A stretch of DNA of 64,000 nucleotides from NCBI GenBank assembly GCA_029961685.1, contig JARWKL010000006.1, positions 9,678,748-9,742,747 on the forward strand, given 5' to 3'. The notes under the pieces are model-generated. The model did not search any database, was not told where the DNA came from, and worked only from the letters and a program-made list of their open reading frames with translations. This DNA comes from Aristolochia californica (Eukaryota; Streptophyta; Magnoliopsida; Piperales; Aristolochiaceae). The translations under genes and the position numbers were made by a program. Every line of letters begins with the position of its first letter. Within the stretch, counting starts at the first letter, position 1. Of the stretch, positions 1-9,470 are shown in pieces.

Positions 1-204
1 TTAGCAAAGAATCATGTTTATCATGTCAGAACAAAGTACATACAAGTGCGTTATCACTTCATCAGATCGGCTCTGGAGGATGGAGTCTTAGCAGTCGAGA
101 AGATTCAAGGGAGTCAAAATCCGAGTGATATGTTGACAAAGACTATTACGATTGATAAACTGAAGTTGTGTTCAACTTCAGTTGGACTTTTCTCTAAGGA
201 CTGA
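1..204 (+). CDS. Ty1/copia polyprotein, C-terminal end (partial)
   Basis: Frame 1 is open from the first base to a TGA at 202-204, giving 67 residues that continue off the left edge. The sequence has the typical end of a Ty1/copia RNase H: KNHVYHVRTKYIQVRYHFIR followed by a motif of the NPSDMLTK type near the stop. In this family that tail follows the RNase H catalytic core, which lies outside the window. A polypurine tract and an LTR follow directly, as expected for the 3' end of a complete element. No stop or frameshift is seen in the visible part. The copia lineage cannot be assigned from this stub. Confidence 0.9.
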   Translation, partial: LAKNHVYHVRTKYIQVRYHFIRSALEDGVLAVEKIQGSQNPSDMLTKTITIDKLKLCSTSVGLFSKD

Positions 205-250
205 GAAGCTATTGCCGCTGTAGATGAGATATTGATGATGGATTGGTCTC

Positions 251-262
251 GAAGTGGGAGAT
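251..262 (+). other. polypurine tract of Ty1/copia element
   Basis: GAAGTGGGAGAT lies immediately upstream of the LTR start and 46 nt after the pol stop. Its form (AAGTGGGAGA before TTGTTA) is the usual plus-strand primer site of plant copia elements. Confidence 0.75.
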
Positions 263-767
263 TGTTAAGTTGTGGAGCCTACTTAATGCCCTACGATGAG
301 TCGGTTGCCAATCGACTTGTGTGGTCAGGTCACCATGGGGATTGGAAGGGGGGCGGGAAGCCCCCCTCCCGAGGGTGTAGGGGGCAGAGCCCCCGCCTAG
401 TCCACAATATATTATTTTTTATTTCATCAAGGGCAGTTTGGGAATTTTACTCTTGTATTGCGTTTGCCCTAATTTTCTCTTCATAATTGAGGTGCGCTAC
501 TATTAGGTTTTTTATGATCTTAATCCGAGGAGCATATCGAGTTGTAGCTTGAGAGGATAGAGAGAAACACCTGTAAGTGTGTGATTTATCCTATAAACTA
601 TTTCATCTTGATAGTGGATTACTGCTGTGGTGGAAGACAGGACGTAGTCTCACCTCTAGTGAACCTATATAAATCTTGTTGTTTGTTTCCATGCTTGTTT
701 TTTCCTTCTTCCACATTTATTATTATTGCTCTTGTTAGTTTGGAATTAGGGCATCTAATTTCTAACA
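263..767 (+). mobile_element. Ty1/copia 3' LTR (505 bp)
   Basis: The LTR starts TGTTA after the polypurine tract and ends TAACA, giving the matching terminal inverted repeat expected of an LTR. It contains a TATA box (666-673), a short T-rich stretch after it, and a GC-rich block at 348-394 with perfect small inverted repeats (for example GGGGGC 380-385 with GCCCCC 389-394). The 5' LTR and most of the element lie outside the window, so age and the target-site duplication cannot be read; GTGTT at 768-772 would be the expected right copy of the duplication. Confidence 0.85.
666..673 (+). promoter_or_regulatory. TATA box in copia LTR
   Basis: TATATAAA about 100 bp before the LTR end, the usual position of the LTR promoter. 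Assigned from sequence and position only. Confidence 0.6.
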
Positions 768-1546
768 GTGTTGGCCTTCTCCATACTCATGTCTCCATAC
801 TCATGTGGGCTTGAACCCATCTTCTAACATGGAGGAATCAAAATTCGGAATAGATAATGTTTGAACAACTTCAAACTAAATAACAATGCTTACTAAAACA
901 TGTAATGAAGCCAAATATTGACTATTTACCCATTTAATAAATTCAAACAAATAAATCAATATGACATTATTATCTTTCATGTGGGCTTAGATTATAACAC
1001 ATAAGTGATTTATGTCACTTCATGCTGGGATAAAAAAATTCTCTTTAAAGGAATTTTCAAGGTCTGTGGTCAAATTTATTTTTTTTAAATATTTCTTTTC
1101 CATCCTAATTAATCACTTAAATATAAAAATTACCCTTTGGGGGTTAAATTATTATATCTCCATGATTAATCAAAATTTTATGTCATTAACTTTATGTGAC
1201 TAAGATTAATGTTACTAGACATTTTCATAATTAATAATATTATGTCTATTACTCAATTATTCAATTCCTAAAAAAAATATGATATCAAAATAATTGACTC
1301 AAAATTATGCCAATAATTAATTTTTTATGTATAGGTCAACCAAAACTAAGCATAGAAATTAAGTATGCATCAACTTAAATAAAATTTTCACTATAGAAAA
1401 ATTAACAAAAATATTCATTTATACATTCATATATGCATCTAAAATTATTTAATTCATATGAATTAAATGAAAAAATCTGAGAAACAAATATTCTAATTTT
1501 ATAGTAATTTAAATATCTATTAAATGTATCTTATGATAACTCTTAA
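768..1546. other. AT-rich intergenic flank without gene
   Basis: This stretch is strongly AT-rich with only short chance frames. Nothing in it resembles a coding exon or RNA gene. A 12-bp direct repeat TCATGTGGGCTT occurs at 801-812 and 977-988, bracketing 164 bp. It could mark an old small insertion, but no terminal inverted repeats are obvious. Confidence 0.6.
779..806 (+). repeat. 14-bp tandem duplication
   Basis: CTCCATACTCATGT is present twice in direct tandem (779-792 and 793-806), just outside the copia LTR. It looks like a simple slippage or repair duplication. Confidence 0.85.
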
Positions 1547-1617
1547 GGTGAGATGGCCGAGTGGTCATTGCCAAAAAAATTTAAGTTGTGGTCATGGATT
1601 CAAATCCCATCCTCAAA
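1547..1617 (+). pseudogene. tRNA-Leu-like pseudogene (or tRNA-derived SINE head)
   Basis: TGGCCGAGTGGTC at 1554-1566 is a good A box, and GGATTCAAATCCCA at 1597-1610 is a good B box with a near-complete T stem (ATGGA against CCCAT). The part between them resembles the anticodon arm of plant nuclear tRNA-Leu, but the long variable arm expected of leucine tRNAs is missing. The acceptor halves (GGTGAGA and CCTCAAA) pair only partly. A run of A follows the 3' end, which would also fit the 5' part of a tRNA-derived SINE. A functional tRNA is unlikely because the anticodon loop is decayed. Confidence 0.6.
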
Positions 1618-2022
1618 AAAAGAAGTTTTTTTTAAGAATCGAGTCCGCCAAGCCTTCGCTCGGACAACACAAATCAACTACATGGTTTGGAAAGGTGTGT
1701 AGCAGATTGTGAACCACATGGGTTACAAATTCGTGCTATAGAGCTTGTTGTATTCAATTTATGTAAATTTTATTTAATTTTTGTGTGTTGGAGGCCGTCT
1801 TCAACCTCCAGCCACACGCAGAGAGCACATTTGATGCTCTGGCGCACAGCGTTGCCGGACATCCGGTGAGCACAAACATCGGTGCTCCCGGCCTATGAAG
1901 CTATCCACCAAGTGCACACCAAACATTGTGAGCACAACTCCGGTCTTAGATGTCCCTCAGTTGCTCCACTACATTGTCTCCTTTCTCTGGCTCCACTGTG
2001 TCATTGTGCGTTCAACAAGTAC
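1618..2022. other. unassigned non-coding segment between tRNA-like sequence and EPRV sliver
   Basis: About 400 bp with more balanced composition than its flanks. Short frames exist but show no recognisable domain. It contains a cluster of small inverted repeats (annotated separately) and GTCCG/CGGAC at 1643-1647 and 1661-1665. It may be the body of a short interspersed element beginning at the tRNA-like head; no family is recognised. Confidence 0.4.
1822..1887. repeat. three consecutive small perfect inverted repeats
   Basis: AGAGCA (1822-1827) pairs with TGCTCT (1835-1840), CCGGA (1855-1859) with TCCGG (1862-1866), and GAGCAC (1868-1873) with GTGCTC (1882-1887). Three stems lie within 66 bp in an otherwise unstructured stretch. 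Confidence 0.7.
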
Positions 2023-2051
2023 ACTGAAATTATCAGAGTTAACAGATCTCA
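2023..2051 (+). other. sliver of EPRV movement-protein gene at array edge
   Basis: 29 nt match the stretch that encodes the KLLELTDLN part of the movement protein in the intact-looking copies (compare 28644-28672), with about two mismatches. The match ends where an (AAAC)n run starts, so the array lies directly against a remnant of the same virus found throughout the window. Confidence 0.65.
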
Positions 2052-3696
2052 AACAAACAAACAAACAAACAAACAAAGAAGAAGAAATGAAGAAAGAAAG
2101 AAAAACAAAAACAAAAAACAAAAAATAAAGAAATTAGAAAGAATGAAAGACAATTGAAGAAATGAAGAAAGAAATAGGAAAAAGGAACAAAAGAAACATA
2201 AAAAATGAAAGAAATAAATAAAAAAGAAAGATAAATAAAGAAATAAGAAATAAAAAGAAAGAAAGACAAAAATAAACAAGAAAAAATACATCAATAAATA
2301 AGACACATATAAAAAAACAAGAAAGAAGAAAAGAAGAAGAAAACTTGAATCAAGATAGAAATAATGAAAAAATAAAAAAATATAATGGAGAAACGGAATG
2401 AAAGAAGAAACAAACAAACAAACAAAGAAGAAATATAGATAGAAAGAAGAAAAAATGAAAGGAAGAAAAAATAACTGAAGAAAGAAAGAAGACAGAAAGA
2501 AAGAAAGAAAGGGAAAAGGAAATAAGAATGAAATAAAAAGAATAAGATATATAGAGGGAAAGAAGAAAGTGAAAGGAATAAAGAAAGACAAACATAAAGA
2601 AAGAAACATGAAAGAAAGAAATAGAAAGAACGAAAGAAAGAAACAAGAAAGAAAGACTGAAAGAATGAAGAAAACAAGAAAGTACAAATAAAGAAACATG
2701 AAAGAAAGAAACTGAAAGAAAGAAAGAACAAATGGAAGAATGAAGAAAGAAAAAACAAGAAAGAACAAATAAAACACGGCATATAGAAAGAAATAAGAAC
2801 TAAGAAAAGAAGAAGAAATATAGAATCATGATAGAAATAAACATACAAATAAGTTAGACAGAAAGTCTTTCCTGTTCCAATCTTTCTCTTTTCTTACTTT
2901 TTTTATTTCTCCTTTTTCTTCTTCATTCAGTCTTTCTTTATTTTTTTCTTTCTTTCATTGTTCTTTTTACTTTAAAAAGAAAAAAGGAGAAATAAAAAAG
3001 TAAGAAAAGAGAAAGATTGGAACAAGAAAGACTTTCTTTCTTGATTTTTCTTTTTTCTTTCTTTATTTTTGTTTTCTTTCTTTCTTTCTTCCTTTGTAAT
3101 TCATTTTTTTCATTAATTTTTCTTATTTCTTTCTTATTCTTTTTTTGACTTGTTTGTTTATTTGTTTCTATTGTGATTCTTTCTTCTTCTTCACTTATTT
3201 CTTATTTATTTCTATGTGCCTTTTATTTATTTGATCCGTCTTGTTTATTTATTTCATGTTTCTTTCTTTAACTTTGTCTTTCTTTCTTCCTTGCTAGTTT
3301 CATTCCTTTTTCTTTCAATGAAGAAACAAGAAAAAAATAAAAAAAGAAACGAGCAAGAATAAATAAAGAAATAACACACATTGAAAGAAATAAGAAAGAA
3401 GAAAAGAAGAAGAAAGAAAGACTCAAGATAGAAAAAAGGAATAAAGAAATTAATAATGAAACAAAAAATATATTTCATCTTCTTTCTTTCTTATCTTTCT
3501 TGTTTCTTTATTTTTTTCTTTTGTCTTTCTTCTTTCTTTATTTATTTCTTTAATTCTTTCTTTCTTGTTTCTTTCTTTATTTCTTATTTCGTTCTTCTTT
3601 CTTTCTTATCTTTCTTGTTTCTTTCTTCTTTCTTTGTTTATTTATTTTTTGTTGTTTCTTATTTTTTCTTTTTTTTTCTTTGTTTCTTGTTCTTTC
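2052..3696. repeat. purine/pyrimidine array 1 (AAAC then GAAA/TTTC type)
   Basis: The plus strand is purine-rich (AAAC, GAAA, GAAAT units) to about 2870, then switches through an inverted repeat to pyrimidine-rich (TTTC, TTTA units) up to the telomere-like motif, with a short purine island near 3320-3470. Long open frames here encode only Phe/Ser/Leu or Lys/Glu runs and are composition artefacts. Blocks are shared in order with the other arrays: 2130-2960 resembles 11563-12345, and 3108-3640 resembles 45211-45725. No gene is present. Confidence 0.9.
2861..3036. repeat. inverted repeat at strand switch of array 1
   Basis: Arms of about 57 bp (2861-2917 and 2981-3036) are nearly perfect reverse complements, with one mismatch and one single-base length difference visible, around a spacer of about 63 bp. 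The left arm recurs near 12222-12280 in array 2. Confidence 0.85.
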
Positions 3697-3710
3697 TTTA
3701 GGGTTTAGGG
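3697..3710 (+). repeat. two plant telomere-type units (TTTAGGG)x2 at array/EPRV junction
   Basis: TTTAGGGTTTAGGG followed by TT lies exactly where the pyrimidine array stops and minus-strand viral sequence begins. Two units can arise by chance or by repair-associated insertion; this is not evidence of a telomere. Confidence 0.7.
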
Positions 3711-3712
3711 TT

Positions 3713-4616
3713 CAGATTCCTTACAGGATTGTTGGTCATCCACCTCTTGTAAGCGCGAGGTTTGGCCTACATCTGAGTATCTGGATGATGGTGGTAAAGA
3801 GACTCGGTAAGGAGTCTTTGATTTAAAATTAGTCACCACGTCTCCATCGGTGGATTGAAGAACTTGATCAATATCTTGATTAATCAGGAGTTTTGGAGGA
3901 ACAACCTGTGGAATTGTTCAACTGGCTGGGAAATGAATTTTCTCCCAATTGACCATCCCTGGAGTGGTAACATTTGCATTCATGAGATCTGTTTCTATCA
4001 ATACTATCTTACCCTGATTTGGTAAGTGTAATACCTTAGGGACTAAGGTATTCATAATTTTGAAATGAATCCTTGCAATAAAAGCAATGGTTTCAGTTCT
4101 AGGAATGAAATTATATCCCTGAGTTAGAATCCTCAACTGGATAGATTCTAACAAATTCCTATCTGTTAAAGATAGGGTGAGGTTTGGATGGACATTAAAG
4201 TAAACGGGTCCATGACTGAGACTCGTTTCAACAATACCCATCAGAGAGGGTTTCCAATCCAAACAGTGACCATCTCGGAGAATGGCCTGTAAACATGTGT
4301 TCATCCCTAATAAGGTCAAGGGTTTGAAGGCAATCTATATGCACCCAATATGCATATATTTTTTCTCAGTATCGGCTAGATACTTGTTGAGATCGGTTAA
4401 CTCTAATAATTTAAGAGTTGAATCTTGATTTTCAAGATTAATAGTTTGTTCCATGGTTTTAATTCCCATGGTACTAGAAAGGGTGAAAGTTCCTTTCTTG
4501 TATATTGAAGTTGGTTTTATGGACGGAATTGTCCAATCATTCAATTGTTGTTGAACTTTATATTCAATGAGAGATGCATTCTTAACTGATCCAGTAATCC
4601 TACTATTGGATGCCAT
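3713..4616 (-). pseudogene. EPRV copy A movement protein (ORF1), 3' truncated
   Basis: This corresponds to the first roughly 300 codons of the 339-codon ORF1 seen at 23007-24026. I assign it as the caulimovirid cell-to-cell movement protein from its position as first large ORF after the leader and from its resemblance to Petuvirus-type movement domains; this is family knowledge, not computed. The ATG at 4616-4614 is the start shared by all copies; an in-frame ATG nine codons upstream is specific to this copy. An in-frame TAG interrupts near 4333 and another stop occurs near 3918. The 3' end is lost at the telomere-like junction. Confidence 0.8.
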
Positions 4617-5066
4617 GTTTTGACAAATTAAAAATTTAAACATAATTTAAAACATAATTAAAGTAAACTAAATTACACTACAACTAACAGAGTGATAAAA
4701 GAAAACCAGAAGGAGAAATATCCAAGTATGAAGTAAACATATTATAAACTGATTATATGGTAATCATGAACGAAGCAAACAATGATGCATAATAGCATAA
4801 TTAATTTATTGTTCCTCATCTTCTTGAGAAGATACACGTTTGTCAATGACTTAAGAGTAGCGGCCTTCAACGCCTACGCCTATCCATGGCAACGGCAACA
4901 CGGCCTTGACTCAACGCGACTTGGGTGACGTCCCATATCATAACAAGAACGACAATGAATAGTAAAATCATTATGACATTATGAAGTAAGTGAACTCCCC
5001 TGATGATTAAAATATAAAAAATTTATAAGCACTTACTCCATACCTGGATATTCAAGGTTTAACCTT
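4617..5066 (-). other. EPRV copy A leader (between PBS and ORF1)
   Basis: About 450 nt without a long ORF, alignable by eye to leaders at 22561, 27408 and 28000. It carries the conserved upstream ORF, shortened here by a TGA. Confidence 0.8.
4867..4941 (-). pseudogene. leader upstream ORF, copy A (prematurely stopped)
   Basis: Starts ATGATATGGGACGTCACCCA like the other leader copies, but a TGA replaces a glycine codon, so it ends after 24 codons instead of 30. The reading frame otherwise matches. See the intact versions at 22686, 27739, 28111 and 41289. Confidence 0.65.
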
Positions 5067-5083
5067 CCATGGCTCTGATACCA
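5067..5083 (-). promoter_or_regulatory. tRNA-iMet primer binding site, copy A
   Basis: The minus strand reads TGGTATCAGAGCCATGG. The first 12-13 nt are the complement of the 3' end of plant initiator tRNA-Met, the minus-strand primer used by plant pararetroviruses. Confidence 0.9.
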
Positions 5084-5285
5084 ATTATAGTGGGAAGTAG
5101 GAAATTGACAAAAGGCAAATAAAAGAAAGAAACAGACAGAGAATAACTTGAACTCAGTACTATTTCAATATATCATAGAATACTTACAATAAACACTCCA
5201 AGTAATGTAAACATACAAGAAGGCAACCTTGCAGACAAAGAAGAAAGCTCCAGAACAAGTGATGCATTAACAAAATCAAACAACT

Positions 5286-5295
5286 CCTTATATAG
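5286..5295 (-). promoter_or_regulatory. pararetroviral TATA box, copy A
   Basis: The minus strand reads CTATATAAGG about 200 nt upstream of the primer binding site. The same box and spacing recur in copies B, E1, F and G, as expected for the promoter of a caulimovirid genomic RNA. Confidence 0.75.
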
Positions 5296-5359
5296 CAGGA
5301 GGAAACTAAAGTGGATTCGAATCAGCTTGAAATCCACCACTTGAGAAAGTGATAAGCCT

Positions 5360-5698
5360 CTATGATTGAGGCAACTGAGCTGAGTCATCTCTATTATTAA
5401 GATGATCTGGACTTTGTTGTCCATTATCTTCATGATGGCGATTTGAAAGAGACCTTTCATGGGCTTGGTCCCAAAGAATCTTTGTTTGTCTAAGAGTTTT
5501 AACTCTTATCCTATGAAGGTGGCTACATTCGGCATCCCATGGGTGTGACTTTATGGAAAATGGCCGACCAAAGATACTGTAGGTGCCTAGATTGATGTGA
5601 CAAATAGGCCAGCAGTGGGTCGAATGATAGGATTTCCTCTATTGTTTTTGGACGGACTTGATCGATGAATCTGGTATAGATGTGTCTGTCATAGTCAT
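5360..5698 (-). pseudogene. EPRV copy A ORF3
   Basis: About 113 codons, beginning with the MTMTDTS start shared by copies B, E1, F and G and ending at the conserved TAG just before the promoter region. I do not recognise the product. The 3' third encodes short Leu-Asn-Gly-Asp-type repeats, from DNA repeats related to CTCAATAATGGAGAT. An early TAG replaces a Gln codon after about 19 codons. It lies in a frame different from ORF2 and starts 13 nt after the ORF2 stop. Confidence 0.65.
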
Positions 5699-5711
5699 AT
5701 CCTGAAAAAAA

Positions 5712-7007
5712 TTATTTACATGTAGATTTTGCTTTAAACATATGAAACATGGCAGCAATATATTTGTCATCTTCCAGAGGTTGACTATCTAGTAATGACT
5801 CATTAGCATTCTCATCATGCTCTTCAATATTTTCTTCTTGTTCTTCTTCTTCTTTGGCAGCAGACGGTTTTCAAATAGACATGTTGTCTTCGGCTGGGTG
5901 AGTGGACGTGCCTTCATTGCACTGTGTAACCATAAAATCCTTCATTGATTCCGATATTTTTTCATAATATCCTTCTCCGAAATATGCGGAAATAAAATCC
6001 TTAATTGAGTTTTGAAGGTGCCAAATAAATTGGTTGAGTCATAATGGATTTTCGGGATTCTATGAAATCCAAGATTATTCTCATTTTGAATGATAGCAGA
6101 CGCAATTTCTGCCACTTTAGTATCAATATTGGGGAAAATTTTTCACCAACGAACATGAAATGTCCGTAATAATACTGGAAGGTCTTTATCATTAAAGCCT
6201 GTTGTACAATCCCATCTCCAAATCCACGGTATCCAAAATAACATAAAGAAGATAAAGACGTTACTATTATTAGGGGGTTTTGTAAAACCCGGAGCTTTAA
6301 GCTCAGGACTGGTTTGAGTCCATTTTATAAAATGAACCTTGATTGGTTCTAGTAAGATTGAAAGGGGTGCCCCAAATTTGTTCCATCATGCAAATACCCA
6401 ACTGGGTAGAGGTAATGACCTCTGATAGACATTCTTTTCCCACTGGAAAAACCAAGAATGTCTATGGGAGGGATTTTGGTAATAAAAGGTATTATACCAA
6501 GAATCCATATAGTCCCAATAATTGAATTCCTTATCATTAGGAAGATTAGCTGCTTTTGCTAAATCAATTTTTCCCCAGGTTAAGGGATGCATAAATCTTT
6601 GAATTGTACATTTACTGTATGCTCTTGGGCTATCCCATTTAGCCACATTAGTCAGTGTATGATGCACTGCTATAGAATTTAAATGAACCAAAATAGATTC
6701 AAATGAATACCATCGCTCTCCTGCACGGATGGGACAGTAGGTTTCTCCAAGCCATTTCAGTAACATCTCCCAGGAATCCAAGGTACCATCCAAGTCCTAT
6801 TTATTGAGGATCAAAATTGTATCTCTATCGGGAAGAGTAATGTATTTTGGTTCGGCTTCGAGTGTCTCCTTATTCGACATTGGGGTTTTGCCCTTCTTTT
6901 CTAAGGAATTTCTTCTATCTAGAGTTTTTCGGCCTCGGCCTCTGGATTGATTGCCACATGCTCTTATTGGGAGTGGATTGCCCCTTCCGGGGTTATACAT
7001 GATTTTA
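5712..7007 (-). pseudogene. EPRV copy A post-RNase H C-terminal domain of ORF2
   Basis: Homologous to the last roughly 430 residues of ORF2 in copies B, C, E1, F and G. Order: Arg/Gly-rich basic linker, then a Trp/Tyr-rich core (for example WDSPRAYSKCTIQRFMHP near 6590-6650), then an acidic Glu/Asp tail ending near a TAA at 5712-5714. Function unknown. The copy is broken by stops and frameshifts, including a TAA at the RNase H boundary near 7005. At 6713-6715 it keeps an Arg codon (CGA) at the position where four other copies have TGA. Confidence 0.75.
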
Positions 7008-8450
7008 ACCCTGAAGAAATTCATGTGTTAGAAAATCAGGTAAGGAGTTTAATTCTCCTTTGATATGTTCAATATCAAAATGAAAGGTGTTTAATTCTGC
7101 CTGCCATCTGGAAAGGATTTGTTTGGAAGTAAGATTCTTCACATCCTTCTTAAGAATAGATTTTGCAGCCGAACAATCAACTCTTAAAAGAAATTTCTGA
7201 TTTAATAGATCATCTTGAAATTTATGAATGCACTTAATTATTGCCAAAATTTCTTGTTTAATAGTGGAATAATTAATTTGTGCATCATGCAGATTGCCAA
7301 AGGTAAATCGAACAAGTTCTTCTTTACCAGTTGGATTAACTTGTTTTAATATGCCACCATAGCCTATATGGGAGGCATCTGTCTCTACAACCTTCAGATA
7401 CGAAGGATTTGTCAGGTTAAGAGTAGGAAGTTGTCTTACCTTACTCTTTATGAGTTGGACTGCCTGAGTGTGTTTAGGAGTCCATGGCTCAGGATTCTTT
7501 TTGAGTCTTTTATGTAATATTTTTGAATCTTGGGCAAGATGAGGATAATAATCAGCAATATAATTGAGACTTCCGAGAAATTTCTGAAGTTGAGTTTTCT
7601 CCAATAATTCATCAGGAAATTTGGAAGCAAACTCAATACTTCTTGCAATGGGAACTTTTTTTCCCTTGTGAATATTGTGACTTAAGAATCTAACAGAGGT
7701 CTGAAAAAATTTCATTTTCGGTGCTGATTTCACCAACCATGTTTTCTAATAACTGATTTGAAACATTTAAATGCTTAAAATGAGCATCAATAGATTTTGA
7801 ATAAACAAGGATATCATCAATATAAACAATTGTAAATTCAGAATAAGAAGCAAATATATCATTCATGATACTCTAAAATTCAGATGGAGGATTTTTCAAA
7901 CCAAAAGGCATAACATTCCATTCAAAGTGACCAAAAGGGACAGTGAATGCAGTCTTTTATTTATCCTTTTCATTTATTTGAATTTGCCAATATCCAGATT
8001 TTAAATCAAATTTAGAAAAGATTTTAGCAGAAAACAATCTGTCTAATAAATCTTTTTTGTTGGGGATAGGATATCAAATCCATCTTAAACAATCATTGAG
8101 TGGTTTATAATTAACCACTAATCTGGGAACACCTCATTCCTTTTCTGCATTTTTATTAACATAAAAAGCAATACAACTCCATGGGGAGTAAGATTTTCTA
8201 ATTAATTTCTTATCCAAAATATTTTGGATTTCCTTTTTGCAGAGGTCTAGTAAGGCATATTTTATTTGACTAGGCCTTGCTTTTGTCGGAATGGTTATTT
8301 CATTGAACCCATCGATATATGGTAGAGAAACAATATATTTATGTCTATCCCAAAATGTTGTAGGAATGTCACTACAAATTTCTTGGGCAAATACTTTCTG
8401 AAGAGAATTGATTTTCTCTTTCATCGATGTAGTTTTCAGCTGCTGTTCAA
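7008..8450 (-). pseudogene. EPRV copy A reverse transcriptase-RNase H
   Basis: The polymerase motif YIDD is at 7813-7824, within the typical caulimovirid context ending ILVYS. Upstream (minus direction) are the FDLKSGYWQI-type and MPFG-type RT blocks near 7990 and 7910. The RNase H part (7008-7700) carries VETDASHIGYGG, with the first catalytic Asp, and the later LRVD block. The longest intact piece, 243 residues, spans the RT end to the RNase H end. The N-terminal RT part is in another frame, so there is at least one frameshift near 7740. Confidence 0.85.
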
Positions 8451-9470
8451 GAATTAAAAATTGAATTTATTTATGCAGGAAACTAAGATGATGTTCTTTT
8501 ACATTTCTCAATTCTGAAATCTCATTGATAAAACTGATTTTAGGTGGAGATTTGAAAGAGAAATATATAGGTTTGTTATTAAACTGTCCAAGAATTCCAT
8601 GGTTGTCAATGCCTTTAATTGGCCTAATTTTATCCAGAAAAGGAGTCCCTAATATGACTTATTGAGTCATATTTTTAGCTAAAAAAAAGTCTATAATAAT
8701 GCACTGATTATTAGTGAAATTGGAGGCATTATTTAATTTATACTTGATTTTCATTTTGTCTCCATTGGCATTGGCCAGAATTTGAGTGGTTTTCTCAAAG
8801 TATTGGGTTGGAATCAACCCTTCCTGGATGCAGTTTAAGTCTGCTCCACTATCAATCAGAGCTGTCAACTTGGGAATGACAAAGTTCTGATCAATAACTA
8901 GATTAATTATAGTATGCCATCTTTGATGGATGACTTTGGTGATTTGATTAAGAAAAGACTCCTCATATTTATTTTCTTGAGGCAAACCATTCTGTTCACA
9001 TTTTTGTTCAAGCTTTTTATACAAGGATTTTAATTCTTTTTATTCAAGCTTGATTTCTTTAATATCTCCTTGTAATGAGGAGATTGATACTGGTTGTTTT
9101 GAAGAATTGGTTTCTTCATAATGACAAATAATTTCTTTCAAAGAATAAGGTTGAACTCCTTGAATGGGAGGTATCTTTGAAGTACTTTGAATTTGTGCAA
9201 GATATTCTTTGATTAAATATCTTCTGGTAAGAGGATCTTCCTCTTGATCAATGTTCTTAAGCATAAGTTGTTGTTCATGAGTAAGAACATTAATCTGATG
9301 CATTAGTGCCACAGATTGTAGATGAGAACAACTACAATCTTGGTCTTCTTCTGATTGGCTGGATGAGGCATAATCAATATCATCCCCAGAATCAGAATTT
9401 AAGAGAATTTTAGCCAACTGGATTCTCAATCCTTCATCTATCTGAAGTTGGTTAAGTTTATCTTTAGTTT
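8451..9470 (-). pseudogene. EPRV copy A aspartic protease and linker
   Basis: The active-site motif DSG is at 8845-8853 within LIDSGADLNC, the signature of a retroviral-type pepsin-like protease. A glutamine/lysine-rich, probably coiled-coil linker precedes it (9040-9429). Frames are interrupted by a stop near 9040 and one near 8659. Confidence 0.8.

Noticed and set aside
232..486. Open frame of 84 codons within the copia LTR
   Set aside because: Begins at a TTG, lies in the LTR after the pol stop, and has no protein features.
2049..2777. Long minus-strand open frame of 242 codons in array 1, and similar frames in the other arrays (for example 55030-55770 minus, 56396-57118 plus)
   Set aside because: Translations are Phe/Leu/Ser or Lys/Glu runs produced by TTTC/GAAA composition, with no domain, no conserved start and overlapping equivalents in several frames.
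3697..3710. Chromosome end
   Set aside because: Only two telomere-type units, flanked on both sides by kilobases of other repeats.
4335..4643. Upstream ATG nine codons before the shared movement-protein start in copy A
   Set aside because: Other copies lack it and have a stop in that position, so the shared ATG at 4616 is the better start.
6343..6525. Short plus-strand frame with a counterpart in most copies (for example 19811-19993 minus, 26530-26712 plus, 47006-47188 plus)
   Set aside because: It recurs because it is the antisense of the conserved C-terminal domain; the sense strand explains the conservation.
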